Shown: positions 1 through 6,291, counted from the stretch's first letter. The stretch: 8,239 nt of DNA from Spirochaetales bacterium (GCA_007123465.1 SKLB01000099.1:1-8239); one strand, 5' to 3'. Notes: a model not told the origin generated them from the letters alone. Made by a program: numbers and translations.

Positions 1-214
1 CCGATTGCGGTGCACGCTGCGTCACGGTCTGCCGTGGACGCAGCCTCGCGCCGTAGGAGATTTCGCGGAACGCAGACTGGCGTTGGGCAACGCTGGTTCT
101 TACTTCAACCGGCTGCTGCGAAGCGAGCAGCAGCGGGCCGGCCAGAACAAACAGGAAAAACGCAATCAACCGCGGCACGTTTGCCGGTCCTGCGGGCGCA
201 GTACGAGCACTCAT
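1..214 (-). CDS. Secreted/exported protein, N-terminal part only (unrecognised)
   Basis: Reading leftward from an ATG at 214 there are 71 open codons that run off the window. The N-terminus has a clear signal peptide: Arg residues, then the hydrophobic stretch LIAFFLFVLAGPLLLAS, then a polar segment starting QQPVEV. The mature start is rich in Gln, Arg and Thr, and I do not recognise it. The start is uncertain. The ATG has no Shine-Dalgarno site, but a GTG at 178 lies 9 nt after AGGA and gives a compact signal peptide beginning (M)PRLIAFF. A TATATT box at 221-226 would put the transcription start almost on the ATG, so the mRNA is either leaderless or translated from GTG 178. The gene is divergent from the gene at 298. 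The function cannot be told from this fragment; export through Sec is inferred from the signal peptide. Confidence 0.6.
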   Translation of the reverse strand, partial: MSARTAPAGPANVPRLIAFFLFVLAGPLLLASQQPVEVRTSVAQRQSAFREISYGARLRPRQTVTQRAPQS

Positions 215-220
215 AGCCAG

Positions 221-226
221 AATATA
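221..226 (-). promoter_or_regulatory. Candidate -10 box (TATATT) of the leftward gene
   Basis: On the minus strand TATATT (5 of 6 matches to TATAAT) lies 6 nt before the ATG at 214. The best-spaced -35 (TGGGAA, 17-nt spacer) is poor. If the box is used, transcription starts near the ATG, which favours a leaderless message or translation from GTG 178. Confidence 0.3.
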
Positions 227-297
227 CCGTAGGAGCGCGGCTTTTCCCACAGAAAACCAGCATTGTGCTACGCTACGCCGGTGGGGAGGTAGAGAGT

Positions 298-708
298 ATG
301 AGAGTGACTACCGGCCAGATAGCGCTTACCGCACTCAACCTGTTGCTGGCGTTGGCGCTGGCACTGGCGCTGTTCAGCGTGCTGAAAGCCGCCGATGCCG
401 TGCCAACCGAGCAGCCGCAACCGGCGCCCGAATCGCCGATGCCCGAGATCGAAACCCGCCTGCCGCCGCAGCAACAGAGTGAGCGCCTGGTGGCCGATCT
501 GTTACAGCGCGACGACCTTATACCGTTCGAGGGGATCCTCGGTGGGACAATGGGCTTCTACACAGCGGACAACATCTACGTTCTGTCCGAGCGCTGGGTA
601 TACGCGCGCTTCGAGGACGGGCATATCGGCGGCGAGATGCTGCTGGAATACCGTGTTGACGCTGCCGGTCAGATCGACTGGACAGTGCTGAGCGCGGAAC
701 TGTACTGA
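298..708 (+). CDS. Small membrane-anchored protein of unknown function
   Basis: This encodes 136 residues from ATG 298, chosen because GGGGAGG ends 8 nt before it; an in-frame GTG at 265 has no such site. Residues about 8-29 are a single, very Leu/Ala-rich membrane segment. A Pro/Glu/Gln-rich linker follows (about 36-63). The remainder is a compact soluble domain of about 70 residues, with an aromatic, acidic centre (SERWVYARFEDGHIGGEM) and a pattern suggesting beta strands (EYRVDAAGQIDWTVLSAEL). The likely topology is N-terminal anchor with the domain outside the cytoplasm; an uncleaved signal anchor is as likely as a cleaved signal peptide. I do not recognise the family. The downstream PAP2 gene is on the same strand but has its own promoter just after this stop. 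Confidence 0.8.
   Translation: MRVTTGQIALTALNLLLALALALALFSVLKAADAVPTEQPQPAPESPMPEIETRLPPQQQSERLVADLLQRDDLIPFEGILGGTMGFYTADNIYVLSERWVYARFEDGHIGGEMLLEYRVDAAGQIDWTVLSAELY
346..372 (+). repeat. Imperfect hexanucleotide repeat (CTGGCG-type) coding a Leu-Ala membrane helix
   Basis: About four and a half copies of a CTGGCG-like 6-mer (ctggcg, ttggcg, ctggca, ctggcg, ctg) encode alternating Leu-Ala in the membrane segment of the 298-708 protein. The unit is a multiple of three, so copy-number change would only lengthen or shorten the helix by two residues. It may simply reflect biased Leu/Ala codon use. Confidence 0.45.
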
Positions 709-718
709 CACAACGCGC

Positions 719-747
719 GTGACACGGGCGCCGGTTTTCAGTATAGT
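719..747 (+). promoter_or_regulatory. Sigma70-like promoter of the PAP2 gene
   Basis: GTGACA (719-724) and TATAGT (742-747) are separated by exactly 17 nt and each differs from consensus at one position. Transcription would start near 754. The promoter lies inside the 5' end of the longest open frame (GTG 719), which argues that translation begins downstream, at TTG 770. Confidence 0.55.
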
Positions 748-769
748 TCTCGGTAATTTGAGGCAAGAC

Positions 770-1732
770 TTGACGCATAGACAGGCGGCTCCGGTGGTAC
801 AGCGGTTTAAACTGAATGAAGTAGATATCCTGGCACTGGCGCTCAACGGGTTCTTCGCGTTGATGCACCTTCTGTTTGCCGGCCGTGGGCACAATCTGCT
901 GATTGGCGCTGCATTTCTGGCCGGGAACGCCGTGGTACTGGGCTTTGCCGCAGCTGATGCCCGGGGCCTCATCCGCCGTGCTACGCTGCTTCACTTTGTG
1001 CGCACGTTCTACGTACAGCTCTTCTACACCGCCTATTTCACTCGGGTGATAGTACTGTCACAGCTGGTGTGGGACGGGGCATCGTTTGACGAGTTCTTCT
1101 ATCGCATGGAGGAGGCTGTTTTCGGTTTGCAGCTGGCCGTTCTGCTACCGGATACGTTCGGACATCTGCGCGCGCTCAACGAACTGTTCTACTTCGTCTA
1201 TTTTTCGTTTTACATACTGCTGTGCGCGCCGAGCTGGTTGCTGTTCTTGCATCAACGATACGCGCAGGCAAAACGCTGTCTCTTTGTGGTCACCGCCTCG
1301 TTTGCGGTTCTGTACCTCTGGTACGTGTTCTTTCCGGTGCACGGACCCAAGTACTTCATCCCGGAACTCTACGCCCGCTGGTACAGCGATCTGGACGGGT
1401 ACCTGTTTGCCTGGATTATGCGCTCCATTTTTGCCGAAGCCAACCTGGCGGGTGCCGCGGTACCCTCGTCGCACGTGGCGATCTCGCTGATCGCGATGAT
1501 CCTTCACGCCCGATACCTGCGGCGCACGTTGTGGGTTGTAGTCCCGGTGACGCTGTTGTTGTGGATTTCCACGGTCTATCTCTACGCACACTATGCGGTC
1601 GATGTGCTGCTGGGGTGGGCGGTGGTTCCACCGCTGTTCTGGTTCTCGACTGTTCTCTATCGCCGGATGAATCGCTGGATCACTCTTCGAGCAGGCGGTA
1701 ACGCACCCGCGGCGCGTACTGAATCCGACTGA
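770..1732 (+). CDS. PAP2-superfamily (AUR1-type) integral membrane protein
   Basis: This is a polytopic membrane protein of 320 residues from TTG 770 (337 if GTG 719 is used). TTG 770 is preferred because TGAGG lies 6 nt upstream and a good promoter covers 719-747. In the 320-residue numbering, the acid-phosphatase-like core is PSSHVAISL (about 232-240) and YAHYAVDVLLGW (about 272-283), giving the His of PSSH and the His and Asp of HxxxD as candidate catalytic residues. The segment FFPVHGPKYF (about 188-197) is typical of the PAP2_3/AUR1 branch; a canonical KxxxxxxRP motif is not seen. Members hydrolyse lipid phosphates or pyrophosphates, or transfer phospho-head groups between lipids. The substrate cannot be read from sequence. 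At least six hydrophobic segments suggest the inner membrane. Its last 53 bp overlap the end of the convergent M23 peptidase gene. Confidence 0.85.
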   Translation: MTHRQAAPVVQRFKLNEVDILALALNGFFALMHLLFAGRGHNLLIGAAFLAGNAVVLGFAAADARGLIRRATLLHFVRTFYVQLFYTAYFTRVIVLSQLVWDGASFDEFFYRMEEAVFGLQLAVLLPDTFGHLRALNELFYFVYFSFYILLCAPSWLLFLHQRYAQAKRCLFVVTASFAVLYLWYVFFPVHGPKYFIPELYARWYSDLDGYLFAWIMRSIFAEANLAGAAVPSSHVAISLIAMILHARYLRRTLWVVVPVTLLLWISTVYLYAHYAVDVLLGWAVVPPLFWFSTVLYRRMNRWITLRAGGNAPAARTESD

Positions 1733-2801
1733 CCGCTGGATCGGCGTGAAGGATGGTCAGAAAAACCTCCGTGCGGGCCGGGATGCGGATTGTCCGTGGC
1801 ATGTCTATCGTTGAGCGGACGCCGCGCAGTGTGAGGCTGACGTCGGCTTCGACGCTCTGGTTGTAGCCGTTTGCCAGGTAGGCAACGTAGCTGAGGTCAA
1901 TTGTCTCGCTGCGGAACTCGAGTTGATCGCTGTGTCCGACGCGCCGGTTATGATCCTCGAACATGCTGTTGGTCAGATCACGCCCGTAGATGACCTCGAA
2001 CGGCGGCTTCCCGGGTTGGTATGCGTAGTAGAAGCTGTGCTCCTCGAGGCTGACGGCACTCCCGTCGTGCGACTTGAACAGTGTCGGAATCGAGCGCATC
2101 CGGCCGTCGACCGTAGGCACGCGTACGTCGAAGTGTAGATGTGGCCCGGAGGAGCGCCCGGTGTTGCCGCTGTAAGCGATTTTCTGACCGGCTTTGATTC
2201 TTTGCCCAACCTGCACTTCGGCCCCGTTGTAGCGGATGTGCGCGTAATTGCCGAAGCTGCCGTCATCGTGCCGGATAAGGATGTAGTTGGCCTTATCGGT
2301 GTAGTGTGCGCCTGTGCCGCCAACCCGCGAGTCCTGTTTCACCTCCACCACGGTGCCGGCGCGGGCGGCCGTGACAGCTGTTCCGCTGTCGAGGTCGAAG
2401 TCGAGCGCGTACTGGTTTTCACCGTAGTGTGTGAATCGCCCGTTGTAGCCCTGGGTTACACGGTGCTTGGTGCCGTGCGCAAAGGGCAGCAGGTAGAGAT
2501 GCGCGTTGTTGTGTTGAACGTTGTGCGGATCGCCGCGCGCGTACGAATACTCCAGCCCGAAACCGCGTCTGCCGTGCGGGTCGGCAGTTGCAAGCTCAAA
2601 CAGCTCGACCCGGCGTGCCCCGGGTTCGATCAGCTTGCCGAACGGCAGATCAGCCGATGGTTGCAGGTTGGTGACGCGATTCAGGCGGACGTAAACGTAG
2701 ACCGGGATTATGTGAGCATTGTCGGCGTAGAGGCGATAGCCACCCGCCTCGGTCTCCTCGCTGTATACCGAGACAACCCCGGGGTTGGCTGACAGGGTCA
2801 C
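1680..2801 (-). CDS. M23-family zinc metallopeptidase (LytM-like), secreted
   Basis: This encodes 373 residues from the first conventional start (GTG 2801). The M23 domain spans about 115-230: H125 and D134 (HYGENQYALDFD), a Gly-rich segment (GTAVTAARAGTVVEV), H178 and H188 (NYAHIRYNG), and the HLHFD motif with H221 and H223. These include the residues that bind zinc and catalyse in M23 enzymes, so activity is expected. Such enzymes cleave peptide crosslinks of peptidoglycan or activate amidases outside the cytoplasm. An N-terminal domain of about 110 residues and a C-terminal beta-rich domain of about 130 residues flank the catalytic part; I cannot name either. GTG 2801 starts inside a signal peptide whose first half is encoded upstream (see 2802-2860), so the real start is probably farther right. 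The 3' end overlaps the convergent PAP2 gene. Confidence 0.9.
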   Translation of the reverse strand: MTLSANPGVVSVYSEETEAGGYRLYADNAHIIPVYVYVRLNRVTNLQPSADLPFGKLIEPGARRVELFELATADPHGRRGFGLEYSYARGDPHNVQHNNAHLYLLPFAHGTKHRVTQGYNGRFTHYGENQYALDFDLDSGTAVTAARAGTVVEVKQDSRVGGTGAHYTDKANYILIRHDDGSFGNYAHIRYNGAEVQVGQRIKAGQKIAYSGNTGRSSGPHLHFDVRVPTVDGRMRSIPTLFKSHDGSAVSLEEHSFYYAYQPGKPPFEVIYGRDLTNSMFEDHNRRVGHSDQLEFRSETIDLSYVAYLANGYNQSVEADVSLTLRGVRSTIDMPRTIRIPARTEVFLTILHADPAVSRIQYAPRVRYRLLEE

Positions 2802-2860
2802 TGCGCTCAGGACAAACCCCGCCAGCAGGGAGAAATGTCGAATGTTGATACGCCCTCCTT
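2802..2860 (-). other. In-frame upstream signal-peptide segment with RBS and non-canonical start
   Basis: In frame with the M23 peptidase, upstream of GTG 2801, the minus strand reads INIRHFSLLAGFVLSA and joins VTLSANPG: basic N-region, hydrophobic core and an LSA cleavage site. No ATG, GTG or TTG is in frame before an in-frame TGA at about 2882-2884. The strongest ribosome site nearby, AAGGAGG (2854-2860), is 4 nt from an ATC at 2849 and 10 nt from an ATT at 2843. An ATG about 3 nt upstream of GGAGG is out of frame and stops after 18 codons. Either ATC or ATT is the initiator, or an ATG was mutated here. Confidence 0.55.
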
Positions 2861-2919
2861 CATTCTGCTTCTCAAGATATCAATCTATCTGCTCCAATTC
2901 CAGTTTCTGCCCAGCCGCG

Positions 2920-2948
2920 TGGACGAAGTTTGGTGATGCTGCTATGCT
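2920..2948 (+). promoter_or_regulatory. Candidate extended -10 promoter of thyX
   Basis: TGGACG (2920-2925; 4 of 6) and TATGCT (2943-2948; 4 of 6) are 17 nt apart. TGC directly before the -10 supplies an extended -10 (TGn). The predicted start, near 2955, leaves a short leader carrying the GGAGG site before ATG 2973. Confidence 0.4.
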
Positions 2949-2972
2949 CCAGACAGCAACCACGGAGGAAAC

Positions 2973-3842
2973 ATGGCTCACTGCATTGTACCGGAAGCCG
3001 AGGCCATTCTCGATAAGGAGTTTCGCGTACTCGACAAGGGTTTTGTGCGGCTGGTGGATTATCTCGGTGGCGATCAGCGCATTGTGCAGTCGGCACGCGT
3101 GTCGTACGGTGCTGGAACCAAAACCTACCGCGAGGATAGTGGCCTTATCGATTACCTGATGCGCAACGATCACACTTCTCCATTCGAACAGGTTGTTCTG
3201 ACCTTTCACACTAAGATGCCGATCTTCGTTGCGCGGCAGTGGGTGCGTCACCGGACCGCGCGCCTGAATGAGATATCGGGCCGTTACAGCGTGATGGAAG
3301 AAGAGTTCTACGTTCCAGCGGCCGCAGACATAGCGGTGCAGAGCAGTGACAACAAGCAGGGGCGTTGCGCCGAGCCGGTGGATGCGGACAGCGCGCGGCA
3401 GGTAATCAGTGCGTTCGGCGAGGATCAATCGCGCTCGTATCGCGCCTACCGGCAACTACTGGAGCAGGGGATCGCGCGCGAACTTGCACGGGTGAATCTG
3501 CCATTGAGCCTCTATACGCAGTGGTATTGGCAGATAGATCTGCACAACCTGTTCCGCTTTCTATCGCTGCGTATGGACAGTCACGCACAATACGAGATTC
3601 GTGCCTACGCCAATGTCATGTTCGATATCGCGCGCGCCGTCTGCCCGATCGCCAGCGCAGCATTTGAAGAGCATACCCTCGGCGGGGTACGCCTGTCGCG
3701 CAGTGAAGCTGCGGCGGCGTGCAGCATTATCAGTGCCTCCGCAGACAGAGACCGCCTCGAGCAGGCAGGGCGTGACGCGGGGCTGTCCGGCAAGGCGTTG
3801 GAGCGCTTTTTGCAGAAGTTCAACTCTGATCAGGACGATTGA
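2973..3842 (+). CDS. thyX: FAD-dependent thymidylate synthase ThyX
   Basis: ThyX methylates dUMP to dTMP with methylene-tetrahydrofolate as carbon donor, and FAD and NADPH as reductant, releasing tetrahydrofolate. The signature RHRx7S is present at residues 92-102, within RHRTARLNEISGRYS. Other conserved family parts are SARVSY (40-45), HTSPFEQ (67-73), ARVNLPLSLY (172-181) and LRMDSHAQYEIRAYAN (about 199-214), which hold the dUMP- and FAD-contacting residues. At 289 residues it is longer than compact members (about 220), because of a charged C-terminal tail after about residue 225. ATG 2973 has GGAGG with 4 nt spacing. ThyX acts as a cytoplasmic homotetramer. The gene is divergent from the M23 gene, and cheW follows 30 nt later. 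Confidence 0.97.
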   Translation: MAHCIVPEAEAILDKEFRVLDKGFVRLVDYLGGDQRIVQSARVSYGAGTKTYREDSGLIDYLMRNDHTSPFEQVVLTFHTKMPIFVARQWVRHRTARLNEISGRYSVMEEEFYVPAAADIAVQSSDNKQGRCAEPVDADSARQVISAFGEDQSRSYRAYRQLLEQGIARELARVNLPLSLYTQWYWQIDLHNLFRFLSLRMDSHAQYEIRAYANVMFDIARAVCPIASAAFEEHTLGGVRLSRSEAAAACSIISASADRDRLEQAGRDAGLSGKALERFLQKFNSDQDD

Positions 3843-3844
3843 TC

Positions 3845-3850
3845 TATAAT
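3845..3850 (+). promoter_or_regulatory. Perfect -10 box (TATAAT) ahead of cheW
   Basis: A consensus TATAAT lies 2 nt after the thyX stop codon and 22 nt before the cheW ATG. A convincing -35 at 16-18 nt is not visible (AACTCT at 17 nt). If used, it would give cheW-cutA transcription independent of thyX, starting near 3857 with the GGAGGGAGGAG ribosome site in a very short leader. I see no sigma28-type flagellar promoter. Confidence 0.4.
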
Positions 3851-3872
3851 CCTTTTATGGAGGGAGGAGCAG

Positions 3873-4367
3873 ATGAGTAATGCAGCGAGAGACGATACCA
3901 ACCAGTACTTGACATTCACGCTCGATAGGGAGCTCTACGCGATTGCGGTGCATTCAGTCAAAGAGGTACTCGAATATACCAATGTTACCAAGGTACCACG
4001 CACCCTTGACTTTATGAAGGGCGTGATCAACCTTCGCGGCAGCGTGGTGCCGGTTGTTGATCTGCGCACCAAGTTTGGTATGGCGGCGGTAGAGAATACC
4101 ATCGCAACGTCGATCATTGTGGCGGAGGTGTCGATTGCCGACGAGGCAGTTGTGCTTGGTATGATCGCCGACTCGGTACAGGAAGTCATCAATCTCGATC
4201 CGCAGGATATCGAGCCGCCGCCCAGGATCGGTTCCAGGGTTGATTCCGAGTTCATCGAGGGTATCGGCAAACAGGACGACAGGTTTGTTATCATACTGGC
4301 TATCGATCGGGTGTTCAGTGAGTTCGAGCTGGCCGAGGTGGCCTCCGGGCCCAAAGGAAGCGCGTAG
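3873..4367 (+). CDS. cheW: Chemotaxis coupling protein CheW
   Basis: This 164-residue CheW protein is usual in length for a single-domain family member. CheW links methyl-accepting chemoreceptors to the histidine kinase CheA at the inner face of the cytoplasmic membrane. Recognisable parts are YLTFTLDRELYAIAVHSVKEVL (residues about 12-33, seen in parts), the KVPRTLDFMKGVINLRG segment (about 40-56), VVPVVDLRTKFGM (about 58-70), and the late MIADSVQEVINL and DRFVIILAIDRVF strands. ATG 3873 is preceded by a very strong GGAGGGAGGAG. No cheA, cheY, cheB, cheR or receptor gene lies in the window, so this is an isolated or accessory cheW. It shares one base with the following cutA. Confidence 0.95.
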   Translation: MSNAARDDTNQYLTFTLDRELYAIAVHSVKEVLEYTNVTKVPRTLDFMKGVINLRGSVVPVVDLRTKFGMAAVENTIATSIIVAEVSIADEAVVLGMIADSVQEVINLDPQDIEPPPRIGSRVDSEFIEGIGKQDDRFVIILAIDRVFSEFELAEVASGPKGSA

Positions 4368-4696
4368 TGACTTCGCAGCCCGCAGTGGCGATCACCACCA
4401 GCGAACCGCAGCGGGCACCCGAGCTGGCGCGCAGTATAGTGGGTGCCGGGCTGGCAGCGTGTGTACAGCTGATTCCGCAGATTCGCAGTTTCTACGTCTG
4501 GGAAGGCGCGGTGCAGGATGATGCCGAAACGTTGCTGCTTATCAAGACCGATATGGCGCTGCGCGACCGCCTCATCGGTCATATCAGGACGGTTCACAGC
4601 TACGACGTGCCCGAGCTGGTGTTTCTGAACATCGACGACGGCCTGCCCGCGTATCTCGATTGGATTACCACGGTCCTGGATATTGCTGAGAGATGA
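4367..4696 (+). CDS. cutA: Divalent-cation tolerance protein CutA
   Basis: This 109-residue protein matches CutA1 in length and pattern: AACVQLIPQIRSFYVWEG (about 30-47), ETLLLIKT (about 54-61), HSYDVPELVFLNI (about 77-89) and DYL-type ending LPAYLDWI (about 93-100). CutA forms very stable cytoplasmic trimers with a ferredoxin-like fold. It was linked genetically to copper tolerance in E. coli, but its exact role is unsettled. GTG 4367 shares its G with the cheW TAG stop, and AAAGGAAG lies upstream within cheW, so translation is probably coupled. The end converges on the DUF92 gene with a 29-bp gap that shows no clear terminator hairpin. Confidence 0.95.
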   Translation: MTSQPAVAITTSEPQRAPELARSIVGAGLAACVQLIPQIRSFYVWEGAVQDDAETLLLIKTDMALRDRLIGHIRTVHSYDVPELVFLNIDDGLPAYLDWITTVLDIAER

Positions 4697-4725
4697 TCGG
4701 TGGACAGACGATAGACCGCAGGCCG

Positions 4726-5538
4726 TCATGCAAGCTCAATTGCCAGCACAGCCACGCTGACGATCAGATTGCTGGTGAAATTGACTGCGTCATTGTTGAA
4801 ACTGCGCCATCCGCGCAACAGCTGGTTTTCGGTGTCATTGGTGCGTCTGCGTTCGGTTGGTTTGCCGCTGCGACAGTCGGTGTAATGCGCCTGCAGCGTT
4901 GCACCTAGCAGGCTGTCTATCAGTGCACCGGTAATCCCGGCGGCGATGACCGTCGCCGCCAGCGGAACGATGCGGCCGTGTCCGTAGTGCAGCAGCCAAC
5001 CCAGGGAAAAAGCTCCCGCGATGAGCGCAGCTGCCGCCGCCGACGCCACCAGCCCCAGCAGACTGATGCCGCCCGATGTTCCCGCCGGCAGGTGCTGCCC
5101 GGTCAGGATTGAGCGTGGCGCGCTATGACTGAGTACCCCGATTTCGCCGGCCCAGGTGTCCGCGTTGGCGGTAGCGAACGAGGCAGCGCACGCAACCGCG
5201 AAGGCTGAGTGCCCGCTGACCGCGTAGCCGATTGCAGCTATCAGGCCAACACCTCCGTTGGCCAGCACTTGAAGTGGATCACGCCGGCTGCCTTTTTCGT
5301 GCAGCTGCTGCAGCGGTGCTTTGCGGTTGCGTCCGATCCGGCTGACAACGCTGCCGGATACAAAGAATACCATCAGCAGTGACCAGAGCCAGAGTCCTCC
5401 TCCGATAAATATGCCGGTGCCGACTACAAGACCGGTAATGCCTCCCGCTGCGGTCACCGAACCCCGTCTTGTGGCGGCAATCGCTGCGGTTGCGTTCAGC
5501 GCAAGCGCGGTAGCGGCACGTAGAGCCAGAATGCTCAT
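4726..5538 (-). CDS. DUF92/TMEM19-family membrane protein (VTE6-like, putative isoprenyl-phosphate kinase)
   Basis: This 270-residue polytopic protein has the DUF92 hallmarks in order: EKGSRRDPLQVLANGG (about 81-96), FATANADTWAGEIG (about 121-134), a TSGGISLLGLVAS block (about 154-166), GITGALIDSLLGATLQ (about 201-216) and a C-terminal NNDAVNFTSN (about 248-257). The plant member VTE6 is a phytyl-phosphate kinase, so phosphorylation of an isoprenyl monophosphate to the diphosphate is a reasonable inference; most bacterial members are untested. The start is ATG 5538, which overlaps the stop of the upstream VTE5-like gene as ATGA. No good Shine-Dalgarno is seen, consistent with coupled translation. 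Five to seven hydrophobic segments place it in the inner membrane. Confidence 0.9.
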   Translation of the reverse strand: MSILALRAATALALNATAAIAATRRGSVTAAGGITGLVVGTGIFIGGGLWLWSLLMVFFVSGSVVSRIGRNRKAPLQQLHEKGSRRDPLQVLANGGVGLIAAIGYAVSGHSAFAVACAASFATANADTWAGEIGVLSHSAPRSILTGQHLPAGTSGGISLLGLVASAAAAALIAGAFSLGWLLHYGHGRIVPLAATVIAAGITGALIDSLLGATLQAHYTDCRSGKPTERRRTNDTENQLLRGWRSFNNDAVNFTSNLIVSVAVLAIELA

Positions 5539-6206
5539 GCAAATACCAGGTAGAAGAATGCCGTGGTGCCGATTGGCACAGTGATATTATCCAGCCCGAG
5601 TGGAGTCAGCAGCTCGATCAGCGTGGCGATTGCTGCTGTTGTGAAGCTGGCCGCGAGTAATGTCGATGGTGATGCGGTAGGCTGAAATCGCAGCATGAAC
5701 AGCAGTACCACTGCGGCGGAAGCAACGAACATCGCTGCGCTTCCGAGCACGCTCTTGTGACCTTCGAATAAGCGTATGCGGGTTTGGCCCCACCGACTGC
5801 CGATGATCGACGCAAGGCCATCCCCATAGCCCATGACCAGCACGCCGATTCCTCCAACATAGGGCGGAATTGACCCGTTGTAGCACAGTAGTACCAGGAC
5901 CAATAGCGAGATAGGGAAGTATACCGTACCGAGATTACGGCGATGTTCGGGATCCTCCATCGCGGCCAGCAGGTGCCGCCGATAGGCAATCCAGTTGAAC
6001 ACGATGAACGTAATCGGCCCGACCGCGGCGTACAACGCCCGCGTGTGGAAGTGCATCGCTATCAGCCACCAGTTGGAAACGCTGATGTGGATAAACTTTC
6101 TGGAGAGAGTCGGCGAGAATAGCCGCCTGCGCAACAGCAGGCCGGCAATTGCTATTGCCGACAAGATCATGATGTACGCGATAACCAGACCCAGCAGGTC
6201 GGACAC
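5535..6206 (-). CDS. VTE5/SEC59-like CTP-dependent isoprenoid-alcohol (phytol/dolichol/polyprenol) kinase
   Basis: This 223-residue polytopic membrane protein starts at GTG 6206. Conserved family blocks are RKFIHISVSNWW (about 36-47), MGYGDGLASIIGSRWG (about 125-140), EGHKSVLGSAAMF (about 148-160) and the late LLTPLGLDNITVPIG (about 199-213). This family includes yeast Sec59 dolichol kinase, the DGK1 diacylglycerol kinase and plant VTE5 phytol kinase, which use CTP (or a related NTP) to phosphorylate a lipid alcohol. The DNxTVP ending and short length fit VTE5 better than phosphatidate cytidylyltransferase, with which such genes are often confused. GTG 6206 is preferred because GAGG lies 7 nt upstream and a promoter covers 6238-6266. 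The open frame reaches back to 6542, but that part overlaps the divergent gene and is low-complexity Arg/Pro. Confidence 0.85.
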   Translation of the reverse strand: MSDLLGLVIAYIMILSAIAIAGLLLRRRLFSPTLSRKFIHISVSNWWLIAMHFHTRALYAAVGPITFIVFNWIAYRRHLLAAMEDPEHRRNLGTVYFPISLLVLVLLCYNGSIPPYVGGIGVLVMGYGDGLASIIGSRWGQTRIRLFEGHKSVLGSAAMFVASAAVVLLFMLRFQPTASPSTLLAASFTTAAIATLIELLTPLGLDNITVPIGTTAFFYLVFA

Positions 6207-6237
6207 AAGAGCGCCTCGGGATCGAAAGAGTGGCTCC

Positions 6238-6266
6238 AATATATTGGGTTGCCGTGGCGTGTTCAA
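6238..6266 (-). promoter_or_regulatory. Promoter of the VTE5-like/DUF92 operon
   Basis: On the minus strand TTGAAC (6261-6266, 4 of 6) and TATATT (6238-6243, 5 of 6) are separated by 17 nt. The predicted start near 6231 gives a leader of about 25 nt before GTG 6206. It supports GTG 6206 as the start and two-gene transcription. Confidence 0.5.
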
Positions 6267-6291
6267 CACGGGCGAGACAACATCGGCAAAA

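Noticed and set aside
5..232. Plus-strand open frames of 68-75 residues at the left edge
   Set aside because: They have low-complexity Arg/Gln content and no ribosome site, and lie antisense to a minus-strand frame with a convincing signal peptide.
2139..2792. 217-residue plus-strand open frame inside the M23 gene
   Set aside because: It is the antisense shadow of a well-supported M23 domain with intact zinc ligands; it has no family motif.
2880..3455. 191-residue minus-strand open frame across the thyX 5' half
   Set aside because: It is antisense to ThyX, whose RHRx7S motif is certain; no independent evidence.
3935..4729. 264-residue minus-strand open frame across cheW and cutA
   Set aside because: It spans two clearly identified plus-strand genes and has Ser/Thr/Ile-rich shadow composition.
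5535..6206. Reading the VTE5-like protein as phosphatidate cytidylyltransferase (CdsA)
   Set aside because: The protein is short, lacks the CdsA C-terminal signature I would expect, and carries RKFIHI, GDGLAS and DNITVP as in VTE5/SEC59 proteins.
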